Assembly (NCBI RefSeq): GCF_022965805.1
Contig: NW_027331668.1
Span: forward strand, 62,001-126,000
Origin: Primulina eburnea
Lineage: Eukaryota; Streptophyta; Magnoliopsida; Lamiales; Gesneriaceae
Length of the DNA: 64,000 bases
Direction: 5' to 3'
This document shows positions 1 to 10,476 of the stretch, piece by piece (the stretch's first letter is position 1; every line of letters starts with the position of its first letter). The position numbers and the translations under genes were made by a program. A model generated the notes under the pieces. The model was not told the DNA's origin. It saw only the letters and a program-made list of their open reading frames with translations, and made no database searches.

Positions 1-258
1 TGATCGTGTTAGCGTGGAGATCACGGGCGTAGCAGATGGACCAGTAGTTGTCTTTTATTATGTACGGTCTTTTAATACTGGTTAGTTGAGGATATACAGA
101 ATAAGACATGTATGGTATGTTGTATATTGTAAATTAAATAAAGAATGTATGTTTGTTTAGTTACATTTGATTTAATGTAAAAAGCAAAAATTTGACCCAC
201 GTTTAAAATAATGATCCATTTAATCCCAAGAAAAAGAATTAGAGCCCGGGTCCCCACA
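1..258 (+). repeat. Element A 5' LTR, last 258 bp
   Basis: It is nearly identical to the end of the LTR at 5142-7036 and ends in the same GGGTCCCCACA. The two ends differ just before the terminus: this copy has a longer stretch between ATTTAAT and AGCCCGGG. Confidence 0.93.
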
Positions 259-263
259 ATAGG

Positions 264-275
264 TGGTATCAGAGC
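264..275 (+). other. Primer binding site of A (initiator tRNA-Met)
   Basis: TGGTATCAGAGC begins 5 nt after the LTR end. It is complementary to the 3' end of plant initiator tRNA-Met, which primes minus-strand DNA synthesis. Confidence 0.93.
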
Positions 276-508
276 CGATAGTTCCTTTAGACTAAGATAG
301 GATAGAATGAGCGGGGTAGATCGAGTCTTCTTCCTTGCTGATGATGTGCTAGCATGATTATTGCTTTCCTTATTACATGTTGTTGTTATTTGATTTCGTT
401 CAGCATGTGATTGACTGAATCAGAACTGATTCTAGATCAGAGGTAACTGACTAGAGGATGGCTGAGACAGTTGTATATTTTGTCTATTAATCCGTTGGTT
501 TATTAGAT

Positions 509-3500
509 ATGCCTCCTAGAAGAGCAGCCGTACCTCTACGACCAGCAGCGCCAGAACAGGGGAGCACATCCGGAGATCCTATGGATGTTACGGCGACCCC
601 TATGGAGACGTTGCTGAAGCGATTCCAATCCTTTCGACCTCCCACATTAAAAGGTACCGAGAATGCCATTGAGTGCGAAAGTTGGCTTGAGGACATTGAA
701 ATGTTATTCGACTCTTTGGAGTACAGTGACGAGAAGAGAATAAAGCTAATTGGCCATCAATTGCAAGATATAGCAAAGAATTGGTGGTTGAACATTAGGA
801 GAGCTTTAGAGCAGCGGGGTACCGAGATTACTTGGAAGGTATTCAAGACCGAGTTTTATCAGCGATTCTTCCCTGTATCCTACCGTAAAGATAAAGGCGC
901 TGAATTCGCAAACCTGAGGCAAGGGCAATTGAACATTGAAGAGTACGTTGCTAAATTTTCCTCTTTGCTTCGTTTTGCACCCCATGTTTCAGGGAATGAT
1001 GAGGCCATGGCAGATCAGTTTATAAATGGCCTTAATCCAGATATCTTTACGTTGGTCAATACTAGGAGACCCGATAATTTCTCGGATGCATTGAATCGTG
1101 CCAAAGGAGCTGAAGCAGGATTGCTTAGGCAACGGAGTACTCCGTATGTTGCACCGAGTCCAAGACCGCCACTACCTCCATTCCAAGTTCCTCCTCCGCG
1201 ATTCGAAAGTGGCGGTAGTAGTAGTGGCAGAAAAGAACAGCTGAAGGCGAAGGGGAAACAGTTTAAGCGACCTGGGAGCAGTTCGTCCAGCTCCAGCGGA
1301 TCAAGACAGACGAGTTTTGATCAAAGTTCAAAGACTTCAGGCGTCTACTGTAATTCTTGTGGAGGTAGGCATGCGACTGAACAGTGTCAAGGAGTTACAG
1401 GCCGATGTAACCTTTGTAGGCAACCGGGGTATTTTGCCAAAGTCTGTCCACAGAGAGGTGTACAGCAAGGCCAGAGTGGAAGAGCATCCGGTTCAGTACC
1501 TCAGCTTGAGCGGCAAGCATCATCGGTTCACTCTTTTCAGCCTCCACCAGTACCAACTCCACCCAGAGGCCGAGGTAGTCAGACGGTGAGTCAACCTCCG
1601 AGGCAACAGGCCCAAGTGTTTGCATTGACCGAAGAGCAAGCACAAGATGCACCAGATGATGTTATAGCAGGTAATTGTCTCCTTTATGGTTATCCTGCTT
1701 ATATCTTGATAGATACAGGTGCATCGCATACATTCATTTCAGAGCGATTTGCATTGTTGCATTCCTTGCCTGTTGAGTCTTTGCAAGATGTTGTATCGAT
1801 GACTTCTCCGTTGGGAAGTGGATTGATATCTGTAACTACGATTAGACATTTCATTCTACAGTTTGAAGGGCATGAGATTGACCTAGATTGTATAGTGTTG
1901 GGTCTAGCTGATTTTGACTGTATAGTCGGTATTGATATGCTAACGAAGTACAGAGCTACCGTGGATTGTTTCCACAAGATTGTCAGATTCAGACCCGAGA
2001 TGACAGACGAGTGGAAATTCTACGGGAAGGGTTCCAGATCTCGGATTCCCTTGATTTCGGCTCTTACTATGAACAGATTGTTACAGAAAGGAGCGGATGG
2101 TTTCTTTATTTATGCTGTAGACATGCAGAAGACGACTCCGGCATTGGCAGATCTGCCAGTAGTGCGGGAATTTCCAAATATTTTTCCAGATGAAATCCCA
2201 GGATTACCTCCGGTTCGAGAGGTAGATTTTAGCATTGAACTTGTGCCAGGTACCGTTCCTATTTCGAGAGATCCGTATAGGATGACACCTATTGAACTAA
2301 AAGAATTGAAAGCACAATTAGAAGATCTTCTAGCCAAGGGGTATATCAGACCTAGTGTATCTCCTTGGGGCGCTCCGGTGCTATTTGTGCGAAAGAAAGA
2401 TGGTTCGATGCGTTTATGTATTGATTACAGGCAACTGAACAAGGCAACGATCAAGAATAAATATCCTTTGCCTAGGATTGATGATTTATTTGATCAGTTG
2501 CAGGGATCCTCCGTGTATTCGAAGATTGATTTGCGTTCTGGGTATCATCAGCTCAGAGTTCGAGATGTAGATATACCAAAGACAGCATTTCGAACCAGGT
2601 ATGGACATTACGAATTTATTGTCATGCCTTTTGGTTTAACCAATGCTCCTGAGGTATTTATGGGCTTGATGAACCAAGTGTTTCAGAGGTATTTGGATGA
2701 ATTTGTGATTGTCTTCATTGATGATATTTTGGTGTATTCGAAGAACAGAAATGAGCATGCAGAGCATCTCAGAATTGTTTTGCAGACGTTGAGAAACGAA
2801 CGACTGTATGCTAAATTGTCAAAGTGTGAGTTTTGGTTGAATCGAGTTGTATTCTTGGGGCATATCATTTCTGGAGATGGTATTTCTGTAGATCCAAGTA
2901 AAGTGGAAGCTGTGATCAGTTGGTCGAGACCGACTTCTGTACCAGAAATACGCAGTTTCATGGGCTTAGCCGGATACTACAGAAGATTTATCAAAGATTT
3001 CTCCAGTATTGCAAAGCCAATAACTCAATTGACGCAAAAGAATGCACCATTTGTTTGGTCAGAGGAGTGCGAGTCTAGCTTCCTAGAACTGAAGAAAAGG
3101 CTAACTAGTGCTCCAGTGTTGACGATACCTTCAGGTACGGGTGATTTCGTTGTATACTGTGATGCCTCTCACAGAGGTTTGGGATGTGTTCTTATGCAGC
3201 GAGGTCATGTGATCGCATACGCCTCGAGACAATTGAAGCCACATGAAGTTCGATACCCCATTCATGATCTGGAATTGGCGGCTATCGTATTTGCATTAAA
3301 GATTTGGCGTCATTATCTCTACGGCGAGAAATTTGAGATCTTTTCCGATCACAAGAGCCTAAAGTACCTATTCTCTCAATCAGAATTGAACATGAGGCAG
3401 CGTAGATGGTTAGATTTATTGAAAGATTTTGACTGCGAAATCAAATACTATCCAGGAAAGTCAAATGCAGCAGCAGATGCCTTGAGTCGTAAGGTATGTT

Positions 3501-3913
3501 CTTTGTCCTTATCGACGATAGGTGTTAACAAGTTAGTTGAAAATTGCTGTACATCTGGATTAGAATTTGATACAGATAGTAAGCCACTACGACTTTTTAC
3601 GATCCAAGTTGAGCCCAATTTGATTATGAGGATCAAGGAAGCACAAGGAACCGATCAGAATGTGCAGAAATCGACCCAAATGGTCAGATCAGGGTATGTA
3701 TCAGAATATCAGGTACGAGATCATGTGTTGTACGTAAATAACCGTCTAGTTGTGCCAGATGTTGCAGATTTGAGACAGCAGATTCTAACAAAGGCACATT
3801 GTAGTCGGTTCAGCATTCATCCTGGTGGCAGGAAGATGTACAATGACTTGAAGACACAGTTCTGGTGGAAGCAAATGAAGTCAGACATTGCTGAATTTGT
3901 GTTAAGTGTTTGA
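509..3913 (+). CDS. gag-pol: Element A gag-PR-RT-RNase H polyprotein, cut short by frameshift
   Basis: The open frame of 1134 residues begins at the ATG of MPPRRAA, the usual start in this family. Gag covers roughly residues 30-330, with two zinc knuckles from residue 281. In the second knuckle the histidine is replaced by tyrosine (residue 308), so zinc binding is doubtful. PR has DTGAS from residue 402. RT covers about 585-765, with FIDDIL and catalytic aspartates at 738-739. RNase H has the DAS aspartate near 885. The integrase H-H zinc residues follow near 1090, then the frame ends at TGA 3911-3913. Compared with C, one base is missing around 3901-3906, so the partner cysteines fall in another frame. 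The natural product would be one polyprotein of about 1.5 thousand residues. A is therefore inactive for integration. Confidence 0.9.
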   Translation: MPPRRAAVPLRPAAPEQGSTSGDPMDVTATPMETLLKRFQSFRPPTLKGTENAIECESWLEDIEMLFDSLEYSDEKRIKLIGHQLQDIAKNWWLNIRRALEQRGTEITWKVFKTEFYQRFFPVSYRKDKGAEFANLRQGQLNIEEYVAKFSSLLRFAPHVSGNDEAMADQFINGLNPDIFTLVNTRRPDNFSDALNRAKGAEAGLLRQRSTPYVAPSPRPPLPPFQVPPPRFESGGSSSGRKEQLKAKGKQFKRPGSSSSSSSGSRQTSFDQSSKTSGVYCNSCGGRHATEQCQGVTGRCNLCRQPGYFAKVCPQRGVQQGQSGRASGSVPQLERQASSVHSFQPPPVPTPPRGRGSQTVSQPPRQQAQVFALTEEQAQDAPDDVIAGNCLLYGYPAYILIDTGASHTFISERFALLHSLPVESLQDVVSMTSPLGSGLISVTTIRHFILQFEGHEIDLDCIVLGLADFDCIVGIDMLTKYRATVDCFHKIVRFRPEMTDEWKFYGKGSRSRIPLISALTMNRLLQKGADGFFIYAVDMQKTTPALADLPVVREFPNIFPDEIPGLPPVREVDFSIELVPGTVPISRDPYRMTPIELKELKAQLEDLLAKGYIRPSVSPWGAPVLFVRKKDGSMRLCIDYRQLNKATIKNKYPLPRIDDLFDQLQGSSVYSKIDLRSGYHQLRVRDVDIPKTAFRTRYGHYEFIVMPFGLTNAPEVFMGLMNQVFQRYLDEFVIVFIDDILVYSKNRNEHAEHLRIVLQTLRNERLYAKLSKCEFWLNRVVFLGHIISGDGISVDPSKVEAVISWSRPTSVPEIRSFMGLAGYYRRFIKDFSSIAKPITQLTQKNAPFVWSEECESSFLELKKRLTSAPVLTIPSGTGDFVVYCDASHRGLGCVLMQRGHVIAYASRQLKPHEVRYPIHDLELAAIVFALKIWRHYLYGEKFEIFSDHKSLKYLFSQSELNMRQRRWLDLLKDFDCEIKYYPGKSNAAADALSRKVCSLSLSTIGVNKLVENCCTSGLEFDTDSKPLRLFTIQVEPNLIMRIKEAQGTDQNVQKSTQMVRSGYVSEYQVRDHVLYVNNRLVVPDVADLRQQILTKAHCSRFSIHPGGRKMYNDLKTQFWWKQMKSDIAEFVLSV

Positions 3914-5042
3914 ACTGCCAACAGGTGAAAGCTGAGAGGAAGAAGCCTGGTAGATTACTTCAAAGCTTAGCCATTCCTGAATGGAAATGGGATCACATTT
4001 CCATGGATTTCGTGACGAAGTTACCTCGATCATCCAGAGGCTGCGATGCGATTTGGTTCATTATTGACAGACTGACCAAATCTGCGTGCTTCATTCCGTA
4101 CAAAATGACGTATAGACAAGATCAGATGGCGGAGATTTATATTCGAGAGGTAGTTAGATTGCATGGAGTGCCGAAGTCTATCGTATCAGATCGTGATCCA
4201 CGATTCACTTCACACTTCTGGCACAGTTACAGCAGGCCTTAGGTACGACATTACACCTGAGTACTGCTTACCATCCTCAGACAGACGGACAGTCAGAACG
4301 GACTATCCAAACACTAGAGGATATGTTGAGAGCCGTTGTGCTAGATTTTGGCATTAGTTGGCAAGATTCCCTACCTCTTTGCGAATTCTCTTACAATAAT
4401 AGCTATCAGACGAGCATTGAGATGGCACCGTTTGAAGCTTTGTATGGCAAGAAGTGCAGATCTCCGCTATACTGGGATGACATTTCAGAAGTGCCAGAAC
4501 TTGGGCCAGACATGATTCGTGACATGACTGAGAAGGTGAAAGTTATTCAGAAAAGAATGAAGACATCACAGGATCGACAAGCAAAGTACGCCAATATCAG
4601 ACGTAGACCGTTAGTATTTGAGGCAGGAGATAGAGTATTCTTAAAGATTTCCCCTTTCAGAGGCGTTGTAAGATTTGGCAAACGCGGGAAACTATCTCCT
4701 CGATACATTGGTCCTTACGAGATTCTTGAGAAGATTGGCGATCGAGCTTATCGACTTGCACTTCCTCCTTCTCTATCCGGAATACATGACATGTTTCATG
4801 TATCAATGTTACGAAGATATATGCCAGATGTTTCTCATGTCATTCAACCTGACGAAGCTGAACTTGATCAAACATTGAGCTATGTGGAACAACCGATACA
4901 GATTCTTGATCGGAAAGACAAGCAACTCAGAACGAAGAATATTCCACTAGTGAAAGTTCAATGGAGTCGTCATGGCGTTGAGGAAGCGACTTGGGAAACG
5001 GAAGCAAGTATGAGACAGAAACATCCCGAGTTATTTACATGA
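3910..5042 (+). pseudogene. pol: Element A integrase core and chromodomain tail, two frames
   Basis: After the first frameshift, integrase continues in a second frame to 4242 ([18 protein letters not shown] with the first catalytic Asp, SDRDPRF with the second). A second missing base near 4220-4228, seen against C (one fewer T in a T run), shifts it again. The third frame then runs to a TGA at 5040-5042 and holds the SER glutamate region, the C-terminal integrase domain and a chromodomain-like tail (ILDRKDKQL to EEATWETE). Both breaks are 1-bp losses in short runs, so sequencing error should be excluded, but both fall in the same domain of an otherwise open element. Confidence 0.88.
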
Positions 5043-5128
5043 TGTATGTAATTGTTTACTTTTGCTTGTATTGCATCTTGTTGTACTTTAATTGATCATC
5101 TACAATTTCGAGGACGAAATCATTTCTT

Positions 5129-5141
5129 AGAGGGGGAGAAA
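5129..5141 (+). other. Polypurine tract of A
   Basis: AGAGGGGGAGAAA abuts the TG of the 3' LTR. TTCGAGGACGAA lies just upstream, as in other Tekay-type elements. Confidence 0.9.
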
Positions 5142-5290
5142 TGTAAGGCTCGAAGATTTAGTGATCATAATCAGATGGATTTGTTGATAATTAAGATGAT
5201 TGTAGATGTATTTTATTGAACTAGAAAAGAAAGGAAAAGGTACAATAAAGATGTGAAAGATAATCAAAATAATGTGTAAGGTCGAAGCTA

Positions 5291-5504
5291 TGGCGCACAT
5301 GCGCGAAGAAATGCGCGCACATGCGCGAGCAGGCCAGTAGCATTGGCGCATATGCGCGAGAGTAGTGGCGCATATGCACGGAGCGTCCAGAAACATTGGC
5401 GCATATGCGCGAGTTTAGTGGCGCATATGCGCGAGTGTTAAATCTGCCGAGACAGTAGGTCTCGCGCATATGCGCGAGTAGTGTCCGCGCATATGCGCGA
5501 GACG
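5291..5504 (+). repeat. GCGCATATGCGC palindrome cluster in A LTR
   Basis: About eight copies of GCGCATATGCGC or a near variant (two read CACATG) are spaced roughly 20-40 bp apart, just upstream of the TATA-like run. Each is self-complementary and often extended to CTCGCGCATATGCGCGAG. The position suggests a promoter or enhancer role; this is inference. Confidence 0.85.
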
Positions 5505-5544
5505 TGTATTGCAAAGAACAAGCCATGTGTATCAAATCATGCAA

Positions 5545-5556
5545 TATATATATAAG
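5545..5556 (+). promoter_or_regulatory. TATA-like core promoter of A LTR
   Basis: A TATATATATATAAG run lies 40 bp after the palindrome cluster. The same order is seen in LTRs of B, D, F, G and I. Confidence 0.55.
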
Positions 5557-5719
5557 TTGGTTTATTTCCTTCTCTTATTCAGCTGATAACCGAGAGATTT
5601 CCAGGGGAAAAGCTTCAATCTTTCTTTCATTTCATAATTGAGTTTGTACAAGATTTAGCCACCCAAATTTAGTTCCGATTTCAGTTTTGAACTCCTTGCA
5701 TCAAAGGCTATCAAAGGGT

Positions 5720-6104
5720 GTAAGTTTCCTTCAATTTCAACATGTTGTGATTCATATGTGTTGGGAGAATTATGATTTGAGTTAAGAAATATGTTCTTAT
5801 GATTATAAGGATTGTAGATTTGAAACCGGAACGAAGAAATGATATCAAACTCAATTGTTATGAGTTTTAGCATATATTGACATGAGATTATACAAATTAT
5901 GTGATCTTGACATAGATATAATGATGATTATGAGTTAATGAGTTTAGATTGATAATGTGTTGATATATGTTGAGATTTGAATTTGTTAGTATCACGAGAA
6001 CACGTTGTTATGACGTCAACTTGTATCAAGACTAGATATAGATGGTATAAATGTCTTGGTTGAGTTAGAGATTGATAGAATATGTATCAACATTGCCATT
6101 TCAG
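5720..6104 (+). other. Candidate leader intron in A LTR
   Basis: GTAAGTTTCC fits a plant 5' splice site and CATTTCAG a 3' splice site. Equivalent pairs occur in E, F and J LTRs at the same relative place, giving introns of about 385-555 nt. No transcript data are available here. Confidence 0.4.
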
Positions 6105-6423
6105 ATTGATATCGGTAAGATTCGTCTTCGAGACTTCGACTACGACCGAGTTGTGCGACGAAAAGTATAGTACATGTTTTGTTTGGGGAATCACGACTCA
6201 AATGAGATCACATTTGAGTTTCCCAACCAAAATCACATACTTGTTTTATTGTTTATATCTAGATATGATTATGATTGTTTATAGATTTGTTTATAGAACT
6301 TGTACACAAATCTTGATATGCTTTGTTTACAGATCATGTGGCATTGCATTAGAATGATTATGCTTGTTTACAGATTGTGTATTCATTCATTAAGATAGGA
6401 CAGTCTGGAGATTAGGCAGACTT

Positions 6424-6563
6424 CTAGATGTTCGGCGATATCTCAGCTTGGGGGAAGATCACCGCCCCTTTGTAGACGTGGATACAGATCAGGCCGAAAT
6501 CTAGGAATAAGACGTACATCACCACGATTGGTAGGGTAGGTGACAGTCAGTGACGTCTTATTC
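6424..6563 (+). other. Conserved foldable LTR block (copy in A)
   Basis: Helix 1 pairs CTAGATGTTCGGC (6424-6436) with GCCGAAATCTAG (6493-6504), with one bulged G. Inside it GGGG pairs with CCCC. Helix 3 pairs GAATAAGACGT (6505-6515) with ACGTCTTATTC (6553-6563). The block lies downstream of the TATA-like run, so it would be in the transcript. Matching paired changes occur in other LTRs. Confidence 0.7.
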
Positions 6564-7036
6564 ACAACGGGATCCCTAGAGTTCTAGTCGAGTCGCATCT
6601 AGACATGATTAGACTTGCATTGCATGATTATATATGAATGACATTCATATTAGCATGTTCATGTTTTAAATTGTTTTAATGCATGTATACATGTTTATAC
6701 TGGGATTGTTCTCACCGGTTTTCCGGCTGTTGTTATGTCTGTATGTGTGCATAACAACAGGTGGGGCAGGATCTGGGTCAAGACAGAGATGATCGTGTTA
6801 GCGTGGAGATCACGGGCGTAGCAGATGGACAAGTAGTTGTCTTTTATTATGTACGGTCTTTTAATACTGGTTAGTTGAGGATATACAGAATAAGACATGT
6901 ATGGTATGTTGTATATTGTAAATTAAATAAAGAATGTATGTTTGTTTAGTTACATTTGATTTAATGTAAAAAGCAAAAATTTGACCCACGTTTAAAATAA
7001 TGATCCATTTAATTTCTTGGAGCCCGGGTCCCCACA

Positions 7037-8239
7037 CTGCGTGACCCAGATCCTGCCCCACCTGTTGTTATGCACACATACAGACATAACAACAGCCGGA
7101 AACTCCGGTGAGAACAAATCCCAGTATAAACATGTATACATGCATATAATCAATCTAAACATGACACATGCTATCAAGAATGACAATCATATAAACATGC
7201 AATTCGAATCAAACCATGTCTGGACTCGACTCGACTAGAACTCTAGGGATCCCGTGTGAATAAGACGTCAATGGCTGTCACCTACCCTCCCACTCGGGGT
7301 GACTGTACGTCTTATTCCTAGATTTCGGTCAGAACTGTATCAACGGCTGCAATAAGAGTAATGGCTACTCCTAAGCTGAGATACACCGAACATCTAGATA
7401 GTTGACAATGACTGTCAACGACTCTCCTATCTTAAATGCAATGAATATCCATCTGTAAACAAAGCATGCTTATATTCATATCTGAATATCACAATGATCA
7501 TATATATGTGAATACAATGCTAAAATCAAAGCATAATCATGTTACAAGATTTGAATATAATTCTATAAACAATTCATAACATGATACCATATATACAATA
7601 ATTCTAGTATGTGGTTTTGGTTTGGGAACTAAAATAATATCTTATTTGAGTTATGGCTTCCCAAACAAACATAGCTTATACCTTTCTTGTTGAACAGTCG
7701 GTGTCAAAGTCTCGAGATCAGTATGTCAACTCTGTCAAGTTTAGTCTGAAATGACAATGTGTAGATATATTCTATCAATGTACCACTCAACAAATCTTGT
7801 ACAATTCAATTATCGGTCTCGGTATAACGACGTATTTCTTCAATACCGATAATTCAACAACACTAAACTCAATATCAACAACTCCTAATCTCCTCAAAAT
7901 ACAAAGTCTCACACTGAAATATCCCATCTCAACTCAATAAACATGCTGGAAATCGAAACTATAGCATATGACATCCGTTCTTTGATCCGTTTGCGATTCT
8001 ACAATATCTATTATCTCAAGAACATAATATATAGTTCAATTCATCATTTTCTCAACACATAAATATCAAAACATGCTGGAATTAAATGAAACTTACATTA
8101 CTTTGAAGCTAGTAGCACAAGGATTACAAATCTAAGCTCGGATTAAAAATCGGTTGATAAAATCTTGCACAACCACCATTTAAAAGCATGAAGGAACTTG
8201 TATTGCTCTGAAGCTCTCGGTCAAGTGCTGGAGTGAAAA
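7037..8239 (-). repeat. Element C left (3') LTR, first visible piece
   Basis: It matches 53965-54965 closely and then continues past the point where I cuts the right LTR. It includes the foldable block (about 7254-7400) and a GTAAGT site near 8093-8098. It is interrupted at 8239 by B. Confidence 0.88.
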
Positions 8240-10459
8240 TGTGGGGACCCGGACGCTAATCATCTTCTTAATCATCACTGGGATGTAATTATCTATTCTG
8301 ATAAACAAGGTCTAAAAATTCTTCTTTTTAAAATATAAACGCGGAAGGTAATGGCATCTAATAATATACATATCTGTATAAAATACATTTCAGTATTAAC
8401 ATACAATAATCTAATCTAAGGTTCAACTACTAAATTCAAGTAATAAAACCCAATCTACTGTAAGTCCGGAATCACCACGCTAACTCGTCTTCTCTCATCG
8501 TCATCTCGACCCTGATCCAGCCCCACCTGTTGTCATGCACACATACAAAACAAGACAACAGCCGGATAACTCCGGTGAGAATAAATCCCAGTATAAAACA
8601 TGGTAAACATGTATATACATAAAATAATTCATGAAACATGCTGTTACGAATAAAATCGAAACATTAGATTTCATAAGCTATGAAATCTAATCACACAACA
8701 AGCATGCACTTCTAATCAACCAACCATGCATATAACCAATCTAAATCATAAAAACATGCTAGCACAATTGGAAGCAATAATGATGGGTCCTATGATCTAG
8801 GAACCACATCCATATAAGCATGCAGTCCTAATCAAATCACGTCTAGACTTGACTCGACTAGAACTCTAGGGATCCCGGTGTGAATAAGACGTCACTACCT
8901 ACCCTCCAATCGGGGTAATGAACGCTCATTCCTAGACTTCGGTCTGAGCTGTATCAACGGCGGCAATAAGAGTAATACCTACTCCTATGCTGAGATACAC
9001 CGAAACGTCTAGATATTTGACAATGCCTGTCAAAGACTTTCCTATCTTAACTGCAATGAATAACAATCTGTAAACAAAGCATAATCATATTCATAACTGA
9101 ATATCACAATTATCTTACCTGCTTGAATACAGATTCTATAATCAAAGCATAATCAGATAACAATATAAACAATAATCTAGTATGTGATTTTATTGGGAAA
9201 CTCAAATTAATCTAATTTGAGTTATGCGTCCCGAATATCACATGAATTATACCTTTATCTTCCCCGTCTGAGGAAGACGACGTCTCGAAGTCGAATCTGT
9301 TCATCCCTGATCTGAAACGACAATGACAAATACACTGTATCAATGTGCAGCTCAAAACACAGTCTGTTCTGATCAATACCCAATTCAGTATATAATCTGA
9401 TCCATATTTGAACAAACCACAATTTGATTCATATCAACAAAATCATAATATAACATAAATCAATACTGAATCTGATCAATCTGCGCCAACTGATGTTTAG
9501 ACGGCATATCATATCATGTCGATAACCCGACAATCTCAACATCACAAATAACCTATCAGAACTTGGAGTCAATACCATAATATCATTCTTCTAATTCCAG
9601 CATATGAATGTCTAACAACTGCATCTTCAGAAATGCTGAAATATATAATACAGACATACGGTATTATTTCCTCTATCTGACTTCACATAACTACTGAATA
9701 ACCTATCCAGACCCATAAGAATAATCCTCTATTCATTCTTAAATCAAGAATACTACCATTTAGTTTGAAGTCTCAGTCAATATCTTCTAAAATTCATAAC
9801 AATTGTATAACCAACTTATTCTTAAATCTGTCTTCGATTATACAATATCTACGGTAGTATAAACACCATATCTGAATCATATTCAATTCTAACAACATCA
9901 TAAATTCAAATCTTGTCTAAACGTAATAAAACTTACGTCCTTGCGTAGCCTGCGTTGATAGGAACCCAGTACCGAAGTCGGATTTCAATTCAGATATACG
10001 GTTTGCTCGTAAATTGAATTCTACCCTCAAGAATATAAAATCTCTCCTCTAAACTCTCGACTTCCAGGCTGAAAGAATGGAGGAGCATCGAGTTTTGCAC
10101 ACATATATATATCCATCTCGCATGCATGGCAAGTGGCATACTTCTTCACGCAGCACGTTGCTCGCTAGGGCGGTCAAAACCTGCTCGCTAGGGCGAAGCA
10201 CTCTCGGCCCTCACAATTCTACATGCGCGCTCGGGCGGACAAAAAGTGCCGCCCGGGCGAAGGACTCTCGGCTTTCTACCATTAAACCCTCTCGCTCGGG
10301 CGGTCATAAACTCCCGCCCGGGCGAATGACATTCGGCCCAAATCTTGTGTCCCTCATAATTTTTTCCAATTTGATCTCGAACTGGCCCGGCTATAATTAC
10401 ATCAAGTCATAATCAACAAATCATCTCAGATTACGTTAATTAAATTCTCGGGCATTACA
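8240..10459 (-). repeat. Element B left (3') LTR, 2220 bp
   Basis: On the minus strand it runs from TGTAATGCCCGAG to CCGGGTCCCCACA. Nearly identical to 14174-16392. Confidence 0.94.
10160..10326 (-). repeat. GCTCGGGCGG-type motif cluster in B LTR
   Basis: Pairs of CTCGCTCGGGCGG and CCGCCCGGGCGA, a few bases apart and facing each other, are repeated about three times; two early copies read CTAGGGCGG. The cluster lies just upstream of a TATATATATA run at about 10102-10111. The right LTR has the same cluster at about 16093-16259. Confidence 0.8.
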
Positions 10460-10476
10460 TTTCTCCCCCTCTTAGA
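10460..10476 (-). other. Polypurine tract of B
   Basis: On the minus strand, TCTAAGAGGGGGAGAAA ends at the LTR; GAGTTCGAGGACGAACTC lies just before it. Confidence 0.88.

Larger units (their letters stand above)
1..7036 (+). mobile_element. Element A: Tekay-like Ty3/gypsy retrotransposon, left end outside window
   Basis: Order seen: end of 5' LTR, tRNA-Met primer site, gag-pol, polypurine tract, complete 3' LTR of 1895 bp. The remainder of the 5' LTR, about 1.64 kb, should lie left of the window. The sequence right of 7036 resumes inside the left LTR of element C, about 266 bp from that LTR's end, so A most simply inserted into C. If so, the target duplication is CTGCG (7037-7041) and should also lie just before A's 5' LTR. 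Family assignment rests on the domain order, the C-terminal chromodomain-like tail and the primer site. Confidence 0.9.
5142..7036 (+). repeat. Element A 3' LTR, 1895 bp
   Basis: It starts TGTAAGG and ends CCCCACA. In order it holds a CG-rich palindrome cluster, a TATA-like run, a possible intron and a conserved foldable block. From about 5640 onward it matches solo LTR G closely, while the 5' part differs. Confidence 0.93.

Noticed and set aside
264..275. tRNA gene at the tRNA-like sequences
   Set aside because: Only 12 nt complementary to the tRNA 3' end are present; no cloverleaf surrounds them at any of the sites.
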